From Leucobacter sp. L43 (GTDB taxonomy: Bacteria; Actinomycetota; Actinomycetes; Actinomycetales; Microbacteriaceae), in contig NZ_JAENJG010000001.1 of assembly GCF_016597785.1 (NCBI RefSeq), positions 1,798,001 to 1,862,000 on the forward strand: a DNA stretch of 64,000 bases. The letters run 5' to 3'. Position numbers and translations under genes: made by a program. The first letter of the stretch is position 1; each line of letters starts with the position of its first letter. Below, one piece after another: positions 39,191 through 47,617 of this stretch. The notes below the pieces were generated by a model. The model was not told the origin of the DNA, did no database searches, and saw only the letters and a list, made by a program, of their open reading frames with translations.

Positions 39191-39676
39191 ATGGATCTTC
39201 GGGTGGCCGCCTACGCGGTGGTTGAGCGGCGTGGCAAGATCCTGCTCACACACTGGCGACGGGGTCACTTGCACGGGTGGACGCTGCCAGGCGGCGGCAT
39301 CGAGAACGGCGAGGATCCACGGGACACCGTCGTGCGCGAGGTCGCCGAGGAGACCGGGCTCGAGGCGCGCGTCGGCAAACTGCTCGGCGTCGACTCGCGC
39401 GTGATGATTCGGGAGGAAGTGCCCGCCGGGGACAACCCGGAGCTGCACACCATTCGCATCGTCTACCGCGCCACCGTCGTGGATGGGCCATTGCGGAACG
39501 AGGTGGACGGATCTTCGGACGAGGCGCGTTGGGTCGCTCTTCGCGATCTCAAATCGCTGCGCACGCTCTCCCTCGTGCAGACGGGGCTGCGGATGGCCGG
39601 CCTCAACCGGCGGCCATCGGGAAAGCCCGGAAAGGGCGCAAACCGCCAGAATCGAGCAGCCAAACCGCGGAAGTAA
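39191..39676 (+). CDS. Nudix hydrolase
   Basis: 161 residues. A complete Nudix box, GGGIENGEDPRDTVVREVAEETG, lies near residues 35-57, with the REVAEE core that binds metal. Such enzymes hydrolyse nucleoside diphosphates linked to another moiety; the substrate cannot be read from sequence. The basic tail (GKPGKGANRQNRAAKPRK) is unusual for the family. It is probably transcribed separately from the hydrolase. Confidence 0.9.
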   Translation: MDLRVAAYAVVERRGKILLTHWRRGHLHGWTLPGGGIENGEDPRDTVVREVAEETGLEARVGKLLGVDSRVMIREEVPAGDNPELHTIRIVYRATVVDGPLRNEVDGSSDEARWVALRDLKSLRTLSLVQTGLRMAGLNRRPSGKPGKGANRQNRAAKPRK

Positions 39677-39829
39677 GCGCTGGCGACCGAGCGATTCTCT
39701 CCTGACGCTGCCGAGTTCCGGCGTCCCTGATGCTGGCGCATGCCGACGTGAGAATCAGCCGACGTTCTCCGGTGAAACGACGAATGGCGCCCGGGCTCGT
39801 GTGCCAGGACGCCATCCACCGCATCGGAA

Positions 39830-40321
39830 TCAGTTCTCGGGTGCGACCCAGAGCTCATCGTCCGTGCGGAATGCCTGCCAGAGCGCGTACCCCACGCCCG
39901 CCGCGGCGACCACGCCGAGACCCAGCGCGATCACGCCGCCAGCGCTCTTCTTCGGCTTGAGATACCCCGAGCGCTCGCCGAATCCGCGAACCTTCTTCGC
40001 CGCCTTCGGGTTGTCGATCTCGTCGAGCGCTTGAATGGTGCGCGCAAGGGCGCTCGCGACGAACGGCGTCGTGGCCCGACGCACGGTGTCTGCTGCCCGC
40101 CGCGCCGATGCGACCCCGCGATCGACGGTCGGACGGACTGCCTCGATGGCGCCGTCCACGCGCGGCATCAGGTGCTCATCGCTCAGTCGACGAGCCTGTC
40201 CACCGGCCTGACCGAGCACCTCCCCGGCGTGTCCCAGTACGACCCGCTGCTGATCGAGCAGCTCCTGGGCGTTCTTCCGCAGCTTCCGGAGTTCGCGGCG
40301 GCGCTTACGTGAGAGATTCAT
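39830..40321 (-). CDS. Small membrane-anchored protein, unknown
   Basis: 163 residues. Very basic N-terminus (NLSRKRRRELRKLRKN), an amphipathic, likely helical middle (about 20-110) and one membrane helix near the C-terminus (about 128-150). The start at 40321 has a strong AAGGAGG ribosome binding site, so the upstream in-frame extension to 40378 is not used. Layout suggests a DNA- or membrane-associated structural protein, but I do not recognise a family. Confidence 0.7.
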   Translation of the reverse strand: MNLSRKRRRELRKLRKNAQELLDQQRVVLGHAGEVLGQAGGQARRLSDEHLMPRVDGAIEAVRPTVDRGVASARRAADTVRRATTPFVASALARTIQALDEIDNPKAAKKVRGFGERSGYLKPKKSAGGVIALGLGVVAAAGVGYALWQAFRTDDELWVAPEN

Positions 40322-40491
40322 TCGTATCCTCCTTGCTCGACGAGGCAATCCTTTGGCCATATCACCCGTAGCCTCCACGCTACACCGAACCCGCCCGGCG
40401 GCGGCGGCCGGATCCCCGGAAACCGCGCGTTGTCAGGGTTTCCCAGGCTCCGAAGGGCCTTGACAACACTTTCTTCACACGCCCCCCGGCC

Positions 40492-40497
40492 TACACT
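40492..40497 (+). promoter_or_regulatory. -10-like element for ppiA
   Basis: TACACT ends six bases before the ATG at 40504, with no Shine-Dalgarno sequence. TTGACA at 40460-40465 is too far upstream to be its -35. Confidence 0.45.
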
Positions 40498-40503
40498 GGT
40501 CGC

Positions 40504-41013
40504 ATGACGATTCACTCCTCTGTAGCCACCATCCACACGAACCACGGCGACATCGTGGTCAACCTGTTCGGAGATCACGCTCCGAAAACCGTGAAGAACT
40601 TCGTCGATCTCGCCGAGAAGGGGTTCTACGACGGCGTGATCTTCCACCGCATCATCCCGAACTTCATGATCCAGGGCGGCGACCCCACCGGCACCGGCAC
40701 CGGCGGCCCCGGCTACACCTTCGACGATGAGATCCATCCCGAGCTGGGCTTCACCGAGCCGTACCAGCTCGCCATGGCGAACGCGGGAAAGCGTCCCGAC
40801 ATGACCGGTCGCCTCGCGGGCACCAACGGCTCGCAGTTCTTCATCACGACCACGGCTCCTGATTGGCTCAACGGCAAGCACACCATCTTCGGCGTCGTCG
40901 CCGACGATGCGTCGAAGGCCGTCGTCGATGCGATCTCGAGCGTGCAGACCGGCGCTCAGGACCGTCCGGTCGACGACGTCGTGATCTCCGGCGTCGATAT
41001 CGCCGCAGCATAA
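40504..41013 (+). CDS. ppiA: Peptidyl-prolyl cis-trans isomerase (cyclophilin type)
   Basis: 169 residues, single cyclophilin domain with [30 protein letters not shown] and the [12 protein letters not shown] core, without signal peptide, so cytoplasmic. It accelerates proline isomerisation. It occupies the conserved place after the tRNA pair and before crgA, followed 12 bases later by the rhomboid gene. Confidence 0.96.
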   Translation: MTIHSSVATIHTNHGDIVVNLFGDHAPKTVKNFVDLAEKGFYDGVIFHRIIPNFMIQGGDPTGTGTGGPGYTFDDEIHPELGFTEPYQLAMANAGKRPDMTGRLAGTNGSQFFITTTAPDWLNGKHTIFGVVADDASKAVVDAISSVQTGAQDRPVDDVVISGVDIAAA

Positions 41014-41025
41014 GGAAGAGTTCAG

Positions 41026-41952
41026 GTGACGAACGGGTCGGGGCCGGCGTTCGGCGAACGGGTCGAGCCCGGCCCCGACGACGTCTGCTACCGGCATCCG
41101 GGCGTGCGGACCTTCGCGCTCTGCCAGCGGTGCGGTCGAACGATCTGCGGAGACTGCCAGGTCACCTCTGCGGTCGGCGTGCTCTGCCCGGAGTGCACGA
41201 AGGAGATGCGCGCGCCCGCGAGGAAACGCGCAGCTCGATCCACCAGGGTGGCCGGCCGCAGAATCGCGGCGATGGATGCCCCGGTGACGTACGGGATCAT
41301 GCTGCTCTGCGCAGTGGTCTTCGTCGCGCAGTGGTTGAGCGCGACGTTCGGCGGGAACGAGGTCACCGCGGCGCTCTGGTACGCGCCGCTGTATTCGATG
41401 CCAGGCGTGTTCGAGCCCTGGCGCATGCTGACCGTGATGTTCACGCATTCGACGGGCTTCATCTTCCACATCCTGTTCAACCTCTACGCACTCTGGTTGT
41501 TCGGGCGCAATCTCGAACAGGCCATCGGGCGAGGGGCGTTCGCCGTGCTGTACGTGTTCGCGGGCATCGGCGGATCGCTCGGCGTGATGATGTGGGCGTA
41601 CTTCGACCCGCAGTCTCTCGTGTATCCGACGGTGGGTGCATCGGGCGCCATCTTCGGAGTTCTCGCCGCCACGTTGGTCACGATGCGCGCAGCCCGCGTC
41701 AATGTGACGTCGCTCGCGGTGCTCATCGCGATCAACTTCGCCTTCGGATTGATCCCGGGCGCGCAGATCTCATGGCAGGCCCATCTCGGCGGCATGGTCG
41801 TGGGTGCCGCTGCGATGTGGGTGATCCTCGCCACACGCGGTGTGCGGCGCAGAAAGCAGCGCGTCGCCGGCCTCGTCGCGCTCGGCGCCGTGCTCGTGCT
41901 CGCATCGGGAGCGTACTTCGTCGTCGCCCCAGCTGCGAACCTCGTCGCCTGA
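41026..41952 (+). CDS. Rhomboid family intramembrane serine protease
   Basis: 308 residues, GTG start. N-terminal zinc-ribbon-like region with eight Cys/His ligands (CYRHPGVRTFALCQRCGRTIC...CPECTKE, about residues 16-58), then six or seven membrane helices. The catalytic Ser lies in GASGAIFG near residue 207 and His in HLGGMVVG near residue 249, with the conserved N of HILFNLYALW. It cleaves membrane proteins within the bilayer; its substrate is unknown. AAGGAAG upstream of the start supports coupling to ppiA. Confidence 0.94.
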   Translation: MTNGSGPAFGERVEPGPDDVCYRHPGVRTFALCQRCGRTICGDCQVTSAVGVLCPECTKEMRAPARKRAARSTRVAGRRIAAMDAPVTYGIMLLCAVVFVAQWLSATFGGNEVTAALWYAPLYSMPGVFEPWRMLTVMFTHSTGFIFHILFNLYALWLFGRNLEQAIGRGAFAVLYVFAGIGGSLGVMMWAYFDPQSLVYPTVGASGAIFGVLAATLVTMRAARVNVTSLAVLIAINFAFGLIPGAQISWQAHLGGMVVGAAAMWVILATRGVRRRKQRVAGLVALGAVLVLASGAYFVVAPAANLVA

Positions 41953-41963
41953 GACGCCCCCAG

Positions 41964-42003
41964 AACTGACTGAGGCCCGGCATCTGCCGGGCCTCAGTCA
42001 GTT
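41964..42003. terminator. Bidirectional terminator between rhomboid and crgA
   Basis: Perfect 19-base-pair stem (41964-41982 with 41985-42003) with only two unpaired bases between the arms. It separates the convergent rhomboid and crgA genes. Its right arm runs into a DnaA box. Confidence 0.85.
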
Positions 42004-42010
42004 ATCCACA
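42002..42010 (+). promoter_or_regulatory. Isolated perfect DnaA box
   Basis: TTATCCACA, a perfect DnaA box, beginning in the last two bases of the terminator stem and lying in the 62-base gap before the crgA stop. It is about 16 kb from oriC. Confidence 0.5.
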
Positions 42011-42065
42011 GGTTCATCCCCACCTGGGGAGGAATTACACCCGTGTGATTCGGAAAATGACGACG

Positions 42066-42341
42066 TTACTTCCACCACGGCGTCATGAGGAAGCCCACGA
42101 GCACGAGGCCGAAGCCGATGAAGATGTTGGCCTGTCCGAACGCGGGGACGGGGAGCTGGAGCCCGGCGCTGGTGATGTAGTAGAGCACGATCCACACGAG
42201 ACCGAGCAGCATGAAGCCGAACATGACCGGCTTGAACCAGACGGGATTCGGAGCATCTTTCCGTGCGGCCGCAAGGTCTGCACGATTCTGCGCAACCTCG
42301 GCCGAGTTTCGCTTACTAACATTCTTTCCAGGTGCTGCCAT
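42066..42341 (-). CDS. crgA: Cell division protein CrgA
   Basis: 91 residues, a basic N-terminus (about 1-33) and two membrane helices (about 36-58 and 66-87) with the family ending MTPWWK. CrgA coordinates FtsZ-ring assembly and peptidoglycan synthesis in actinobacteria. The start at 42341 is marked by TAGACT seven bases upstream on the minus strand. It lies between ppiA/rhomboid and the sortase, the conserved neighbourhood. Confidence 0.94.
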   Translation of the reverse strand: MAAPGKNVSKRNSAEVAQNRADLAAARKDAPNPVWFKPVMFGFMLLGLVWIVLYYITSAGLQLPVPAFGQANIFIGFGLVLVGFLMTPWWK

Positions 42342-42348
42342 GGGTGAC

Positions 42349-42354
42349 AGTCTA
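42349..42354 (-). promoter_or_regulatory. -10-like element for crgA
   Basis: TAGACT on the minus strand ends seven bases before the ATG at 42341; no Shine-Dalgarno sequence. It is the third exact TAGACT of this kind in the window. Confidence 0.55.
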
Positions 42355-42388
42355 CCCGGAACCTGGCTCACGCCCAGTGAGCGGGCTT

Positions 42389-42394
42389 TAGAAT
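42389..42394 (+). promoter_or_regulatory. -10-like element for the sortase gene
   Basis: TAGAAT ends six bases before the GTG at 42401. The crgA and sortase promoters are divergent within about 60 bases. Confidence 0.5.
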
Positions 42395-42400
42395 GTGGGG

Positions 42401-43180
42401 GTGAGCGAGACAGTCGAGAGAGGCCGCCGGCGCCGTCGCGCCAGGTTGAGCCCGTTGACCGTGATCGGCGAATTGCTGCTGGTCGGGGGTCTCGCCGTCA
42501 TGGGCTACATCGTCTGGCAGCCCTGGCACACCGGCGTCGGTGTCACAGCCAAGCAGACTGATCTTTCGGCTGAAGACTCTGCCCGGTGGGACAGCGAAGC
42601 AGCGTCGGCACCGTTCGACGGAGTCGTTCCGGTCACGGCTCGCCCCGCGGATGCCGAAGTATTCGCGGTATTGCGCGTGCCGTCTTTCGGTACCACGTAC
42701 GCGAACCGTGTGGCGGAGACCACTGACTGGGACACCGTCCTGAATTTGGACGACAAGGGCATCGGCCATTACGAGATGACGCAGATGCCAGGCGAACCTG
42801 GCAATGTCGCGCTCGCGGGCCACCGTTCCGGGCCGCTCATCAACTCGTTCCGCGAGGTGATGAATCTGCGCGTCGGCGATCCGCTGTTCGTGGAGACCGC
42901 GGACGGTTGGTACACCTACCGGTTCCGGTCGATCGAGTACGTGCTGCCGGATGAGACCGACGTACTGAACCCGTTCCCCCGTCTCGAGGGAACCCCGGGC
43001 GACGATCAGATTCTGACGCTGACCACGTGTCACCCGAAGATGGCCGGGAGCGACGAGCGCGCGATCGCCTACTCCGTGTACGAAGGATTCCAGCCTCGCT
43101 CCGACGGCCCGCCGCAGGAGCTTCTGGAACTCAATCCGACGATGGGTGCAACCCAGGCCCTCAGAGGGGATCAGGAATAG
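42401..43180 (+). CDS. Class E sortase
   Basis: 259 residues. One N-terminal membrane helix (about 22-44) after a basic stretch, then the sortase fold with NVALAGHRSG (catalytic His) and LTLTTCHPK (catalytic Cys), and a downstream Arg in SDERAIAYSVY. Class E sortases attach proteins with an LAXTG-type signal to the wall. No such substrate is encoded in this window. GTG at 42401 is chosen from the leaderless-type promoter; a GTG at 42395 is possible. The stop overlaps the next start by one base. Confidence 0.92.
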   Translation: MSETVERGRRRRRARLSPLTVIGELLLVGGLAVMGYIVWQPWHTGVGVTAKQTDLSAEDSARWDSEAASAPFDGVVPVTARPADAEVFAVLRVPSFGTTYANRVAETTDWDTVLNLDDKGIGHYEMTQMPGEPGNVALAGHRSGPLINSFREVMNLRVGDPLFVETADGWYTYRFRSIEYVLPDETDVLNPFPRLEGTPGDDQILTLTTCHPKMAGSDERAIAYSVYEGFQPRSDGPPQELLELNPTMGATQALRGDQE

Positions 43181-43338
43181 TGTTCTCGATGCTCTGGCGT
43201 TTCTTCCCCGGCCCGGCATGGCTCCGGGTCATCGTGCTGCTGCTCGTTGCGGCGGCCATCGTGTACGCGCTCATCGCGTACGTCTACCCCTGGGTCGCCA
43301 CGCAGATGCCTGGCGAGGAAGTGACGGTCAACACGTGA
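43180..43338 (+). CDS. Small single-helix membrane protein
   Basis: 52 residues: MLWRFF-type N-terminus, one long hydrophobic helix (about 15-40) and a short polar tail. GTG start at 43180 overlaps the sortase stop by one base; an ATG at 43189 is an alternative. Its stop overlaps the pabA GTG. Its fixed place between a class E sortase and pabA suggests a real gene, but its function is unknown. Confidence 0.7.
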   Translation: MFSMLWRFFPGPAWLRVIVLLLVAAAIVYALIAYVYPWVATQMPGEEVTVNT

Positions 43339-43970
43339 GCAAGATCCTGGTCATCGACAACTACGACAGTTTCGTCTACACGCTGAACGGGTACCTGCAG
43401 CAGCTCGGCGCTGAGACGCATGTGCTGCGCAACGACGAGGTCACCCGCGGAGGCCTTGAAGCCCTCGTCTCCGAGTACGACGGCGTGCTGATCTCCCCGG
43501 GCCCGGGGACGCCGACGGACGCCGGTGTCTCCATCGCCATGGTCGACGTTGCGCTCCGCACCGGCGTGCCGCTGCTCGGCGTGTGCTTGGGCCACCAGGC
43601 CATCGCTGAAGCGCTCGGAGCCACCGTCACTCACGCGGAAGAGCTGATGCACGGCAAGGTCTCGCGCGTCATCCACACTGACGATCCGTTCTTCGACGGC
43701 GTGGCTCGTGAGTTCGATGCGACGCGGTACCACTCGCTCGCGGTGGTGCGCGACACGGTGCCCGACAGTCTGGTGATCACCGCGGAGACTGCGAGCGGGA
43801 TCGTCATGGCGGTGCGTCACCGCGAGCTCCCGATCTACGGCGTGCAGTACCATCCGGAATCGGTACTCACCGAGGGCGGGTACCAGCAGCTGGGCAACTG
43901 GCTCGCAGTCGTCGGCGTCCCGAACGCGGCGGAAGTCGCGCGCACCCTGTCGCCGCTGCTGATCGACTGA
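43335..43970 (+). CDS. pabA: Aminodeoxychorismate/anthranilate synthase component II (glutamine amidotransferase)
   Basis: 211 residues, GTG start overlapping the previous stop. Class I amidotransferase with ILVIDNYDSFVYTL, oxyanion SPGPGTP, nucleophile GVCLGHQA near Cys80 and the His-Glu pair in YHPESV. It supplies ammonia to chorismate for folate (PabA) or tryptophan (TrpG) synthesis; origin-proximal copies beside pknB are usually annotated as PabA/TrpG without a partner nearby, so dual use is possible. Confidence 0.93.
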   Translation: MSKILVIDNYDSFVYTLNGYLQQLGAETHVLRNDEVTRGGLEALVSEYDGVLISPGPGTPTDAGVSIAMVDVALRTGVPLLGVCLGHQAIAEALGATVTHAEELMHGKVSRVIHTDDPFFDGVAREFDATRYHSLAVVRDTVPDSLVITAETASGIVMAVRHRELPIYGVQYHPESVLTEGGYQQLGNWLAVVGVPNAAEVARTLSPLLID

Positions 43971-44039
43971 CTCCGCGGCCACCGCGTGCGCGGGGAACTG
44001 CGGGGACTGCGGCGGACGACCGCCACGTTCACCCGCAGG

Positions 44040-45755
44040 TCAGCCTGCGCAGTACTTCAGGGTGAGAGCGGAACGCTGCGCCTGGGACCCGACGATCGAC
44101 TGCTCGATGATCGGATACCCCTCGACGGTGGGGCACGACGGGTCGGGCGTGTAGGTCACGTTCAGACCGAGGCTCTCCACCATCGACTTCGCGACCTGCA
44201 TCGGCTGCGCCACGACCTCCGGCACCTGCACGTTGCCGCTCGACACCACCATCTCGACGCCGGAGCCCGACTCCAGCTCCGTACCCGGCTCGGGCGTCAC
44301 GCTGAGTACGCGACCCGCAGCCTCGGTGGGGTCGTCTTGCTTCGACACGATGCCGACGGTGAGGCCGAGATCTTCCAGCTTCTGCCGATAGTCGTCTTCG
44401 GACATGCGGCCGACCGACGGAACCTTCGCGGTCTCCGGCCCGGTAGAGATGTAGATCGTGATGCTGTCGCCGGAGGTCAGCACTGAGCCGGCCTCCGGCT
44501 CGGTGGAGATGATGTGGTCGTTGGCGATCGTCTCGCTCGTCTGCTCCACGCTGATGGTCGTGAGCTCGAGATCGCGCAGTCGGTCGAGCGCTTCGCCGCG
44601 CGGCATGTCGATAAGATCGGGCACCTCGCGCGACGAATCCGGGAGGAATTCCTGCGGCGCCAGGGTGACCAGCCAGAAGACGACGGCGACGATCACAGCG
44701 CCGATGGTGAGAATCGCGGCCCAGGTCCACATGACCGGCGGGCGGCTCTGCGTGCGCGTCGCGCCGCCCCCCTCGGAGAGCTGGCGGAGCGCGAGATCCG
44801 ACTCGGATACCTCCTCGCCGCCGGAGAACAGCACCGTGTCCTGCTGCTGCACGGCGAGCTTCGGCATGCGCCCCTCAGCCGCTTCACGGAGAGCCTCACG
44901 GAACTCGGACGCCGACTGGAAGCGCTTGGCGCGATCCTTCGCGAGACCGTAGAGCACGACGCGGTCGAGTTCGGGCGTCACCTCTGGTTCGCGATCGCTC
45001 GGCGGCTTGGGGCGTTCGCTCACATGCTGGTACGCGACCGCGACTGCGGTGTCGCCGCGGAACGGCACGTCGCCCGTGAGCAGTTCGTAGAGCATGACCG
45101 CGGTCGAGTAGAGATCGGTGCGAGCATCGATCGATTCGCCCTTGGCCTGCTCGGGCGAGAAGTACGCTGCGGTGCCGAGAATCGCCGTCGTCTCCTGCAA
45201 GGTCGACGACGTGTCGGAGACGGCGCGGGCGATGCCGAAGTCCATCACCTTCACCTGACCACTCTTCGTGATCATGATGTTCGCGGGCTTGATATCGCGG
45301 TGGACGATGCCGGCGCGATGAGAATACTCGAGCGCCGTCAGCACCGAATCCACGACACGGCACGCCTCCGACTGCGACAGCCGGCCCTTGGCCTCGAGCT
45401 GACGGAGGTTGGTGCCCTCGACGTACTCCATGACGATGAACGGCAGGCGCTTCGGGCCATCGGCCGTCTGAATCAGGTCGTCACCGGCGTCGAAGACGCG
45501 GACCACCGTGGGGTGGGCCATGCGCGACGCGGACTGGGCCTCCTGACGGAAGCGCGAGCGGAACTGCGCGTCTCCCGCGAGGTCGGCCTTCATCACCTTG
45601 ATGGCGACTTGACGGCCCAGCTTCGTGTCGGTGCCCCGATACACGGTCGCCATGCCACCCTGGCCGACGAACTCCCCGATCGCGTACCGGCCGGCGAGAA
45701 TTCGCTGTTCGCCGACATCGGTCGTTTCGGGCATGTTCACCTCTTCCGTGGTCAT
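44040..45755 (-). CDS. pknB: Serine/threonine protein kinase PknB with PASTA domains
   Basis: 571 residues. Kinase domain about 20-285 with GQGGMATVYRG, VAIKVMKA, HRDIKPANI and DFGIAR; juxtamembrane linker; one membrane helix (about 345-366); then three extracellular PASTA-type repeats to the C-terminus, ending with two cysteines. PASTA repeats bind muropeptides/lipid II, and the kinase controls wall growth. The start at 45755 has a weak GAGGA; a start seven codons in (45734), after GAAGAGGTG, is equally plausible. It is the last gene of the fhaA-to-pknB operon. Confidence 0.95.
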   Translation of the reverse strand: MTTEEVNMPETTDVGEQRILAGRYAIGEFVGQGGMATVYRGTDTKLGRQVAIKVMKADLAGDAQFRSRFRQEAQSASRMAHPTVVRVFDAGDDLIQTADGPKRLPFIVMEYVEGTNLRQLEAKGRLSQSEACRVVDSVLTALEYSHRAGIVHRDIKPANIMITKSGQVKVMDFGIARAVSDTSSTLQETTAILGTAAYFSPEQAKGESIDARTDLYSTAVMLYELLTGDVPFRGDTAVAVAYQHVSERPKPPSDREPEVTPELDRVVLYGLAKDRAKRFQSASEFREALREAAEGRMPKLAVQQQDTVLFSGGEEVSESDLALRQLSEGGGATRTQSRPPVMWTWAAILTIGAVIVAVVFWLVTLAPQEFLPDSSREVPDLIDMPRGEALDRLRDLELTTISVEQTSETIANDHIISTEPEAGSVLTSGDSITIYISTGPETAKVPSVGRMSEDDYRQKLEDLGLTVGIVSKQDDPTEAAGRVLSVTPEPGTELESGSGVEMVVSSGNVQVPEVVAQPMQVAKSMVESLGLNVTYTPDPSCPTVEGYPIIEQSIVGSQAQRSALTLKYCAG

Positions 45756-45814
45756 GGATTATCGTCCTCAGTTTATCTCGATGCGAACCGGGATTTCGCC
45801 GTGTGGCCGAGCTG

Positions 45815-47617
45815 TTACCCTTCGTCGTCGCCGTTCGACCCCGAATTCGGGTTGCCGTTCGGGTTGCCCGAACCGTTCGACCCGGAGTTCGAGCCGGTGG
45901 TCGGGGCCTTCTCGGGTGCTTCGACGGCGATCGTCAGGCCGGGAGATGAGGGGGATACTCGCTCAGCCCCGTTCCCCTGGCACGACACGGTATACGCGAC
46001 GGTGATCGTGCCGTTGCTCGCGCCTTCCTCGAGCTCTTCTGCGACGAGGTTGACGGTGGTCCCCGAAAGGCTCGCAAAACTGCTTTCGGGGCTGACCGCC
46101 ATATTGTAGTTCGTGACCTGCATGCCGGTGGGGCAGACGTACGTCGGCAGCGAGACGGTGAATGACGCGCCTGACTTGACGGAGCTCGGGCCGGTCGGTG
46201 CGCCCGGGGCGGGTGCCTCACCGTAGGCGACGTTGTAGGTCAGGGTGATCGGCTCGTCGAGCGGCACGCTGCTGCCGGTCGGGTTGACCGAGGTCACCAG
46301 GTTGACCTGATCATCGGGGGCCTGATTGCCGGGGGCGGTCGTCACGTTGGTGAAGCCGAGTCCCTGCAGGTACCCGACGGCCTCCTCGACGTTCCGCCCG
46401 ACGACTTCGTCGCCGTTCACGACGCCCGTGGTGGGCTCCGGGGGAGTCGTGGTCTTCGTGGGAGTGGTGGTGCGCTTCGGCGTCGAGGTCGTCGGCTGCT
46501 GGTTGGCGTCGTCGTTGCCGTTCAACAGGGCGATCGCCGTGCCGCCGCCGATGAGCAGCAGCAGCACGAGCAGGGTGATCAGCGGCCAGGTCCAGGGGCT
46601 CCGCTTCTTCTTCTTCGGTTCTTCCTCGACCGGGGTCTCGTCGTCCGCGATATCGGCGCCCGCAACGGCGCCCGCCATGGCCGTGGTGCGCGGCAGCGCC
46701 GTGGTCGCCGCATCGTTCGAGGCGGTCTGCGGCAGCGCCATGGTCGCGGGCTGACTGTCGCCGAGCACCTGCGGAACGTAGCTCGCGGCAAGCTGCACGT
46801 CGCCGCGGTGCAGTGCGGTCGCGGCCTGCGCCAGCTTCGCGGCCGTCATCGGCCGACCTGCCGCATCCTTCGCAAGGCAGGCGTACACGAGGTTGCGCAC
46901 GGGCTCGGGAATGTCGTTCGGCAGGTCGGGCGGCGTGTCGTTGATCTGTGCCATCGCGATGGCCACCTGCGATTCCCCGGTGAAGGGGCGCTTGCCGGCG
47001 AGGCACTCGTAGGCGACGACGCCGAGCGAGTAGATGTCGGTCGCCGCGGTCGCCGTGTGCCCGCTGGCCTGCTCCGGCGCGAGGTACTGCACGGTGCCCA
47101 TGACCTGACCGGTCGCGGTGAGCGGTACCTGGTCGGCGATGCGCGCGATCCCGAAATCGGTGATCTTCACGCGCCCCTCAGGCGTGATGAGCAGGTTGCC
47201 CGGCTTGATGTCGCGGTGCACCAGGCCGGCGTCGTGGGCTGCCTGCAACGACGTCGCGGTCTGCGCGACGATGCCGAGCACGCGGTTGGCGGGGAGGCGC
47301 CCCTCGCGATCGATGATCGCAGAGAGCGGTTCGCCCGGGACGAGCTCCATCACGATGTACGCGGAGCCCTGCTCCTCGCCGTAATCGAACACGTTGGCGA
47401 TGCCTTCGTGGTTCACGAGAGCGGCGTGACGGGCCTCCGCGCGGAAGCGCTCGAGGAAGCCCGGATCCCCCATGTACTCGTCTTTGAGGATCTTGATGGC
47501 GACGGTGCGGCCGATAATGCTGTCGGTCGCCTTCCACACTTCACCCATGCCACCGACGGCGATCCTCGAGCTGAGCTCGTAGCGTCCGCCGAATGTGATC
47601 CCTGCCGCTGGCCTCAT
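45815..47617 (-). CDS. pknA: Serine/threonine protein kinase PknA-like, with extracellular PASTA and extra domain
   Basis: 600 residues. Kinase domain about 10-270 (AVGGMGEVWKA, HRDIKPGNL, DFGIARI), an Ala/Thr-rich linker with a KKKKRS basic patch, one membrane helix (about 343-364), a Thr-rich spacer, one PASTA-like repeat (GRNVEEAVGYLQGLGF), a further beta-rich domain with two Cys and an Asn/Gly/Ser tail. Mycobacterial PknA has a very short extracellular part, so the roughly 235-residue ectodomain here is notable. Its start overlaps the pbpA stop by four bases. Confidence 0.94.
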   Translation of the reverse strand: MRPAAGITFGGRYELSSRIAVGGMGEVWKATDSIIGRTVAIKILKDEYMGDPGFLERFRAEARHAALVNHEGIANVFDYGEEQGSAYIVMELVPGEPLSAIIDREGRLPANRVLGIVAQTATSLQAAHDAGLVHRDIKPGNLLITPEGRVKITDFGIARIADQVPLTATGQVMGTVQYLAPEQASGHTATAATDIYSLGVVAYECLAGKRPFTGESQVAIAMAQINDTPPDLPNDIPEPVRNLVYACLAKDAAGRPMTAAKLAQAATALHRGDVQLAASYVPQVLGDSQPATMALPQTASNDAATTALPRTTAMAGAVAGADIADDETPVEEEPKKKKRSPWTWPLITLLVLLLLIGGGTAIALLNGNDDANQQPTTSTPKRTTTPTKTTTPPEPTTGVVNGDEVVGRNVEEAVGYLQGLGFTNVTTAPGNQAPDDQVNLVTSVNPTGSSVPLDEPITLTYNVAYGEAPAPGAPTGPSSVKSGASFTVSLPTYVCPTGMQVTNYNMAVSPESSFASLSGTTVNLVAEELEEGASNGTITVAYTVSCQGNGAERVSPSSPGLTIAVEAPEKAPTTGSNSGSNGSGNPNGNPNSGSNGDDEG

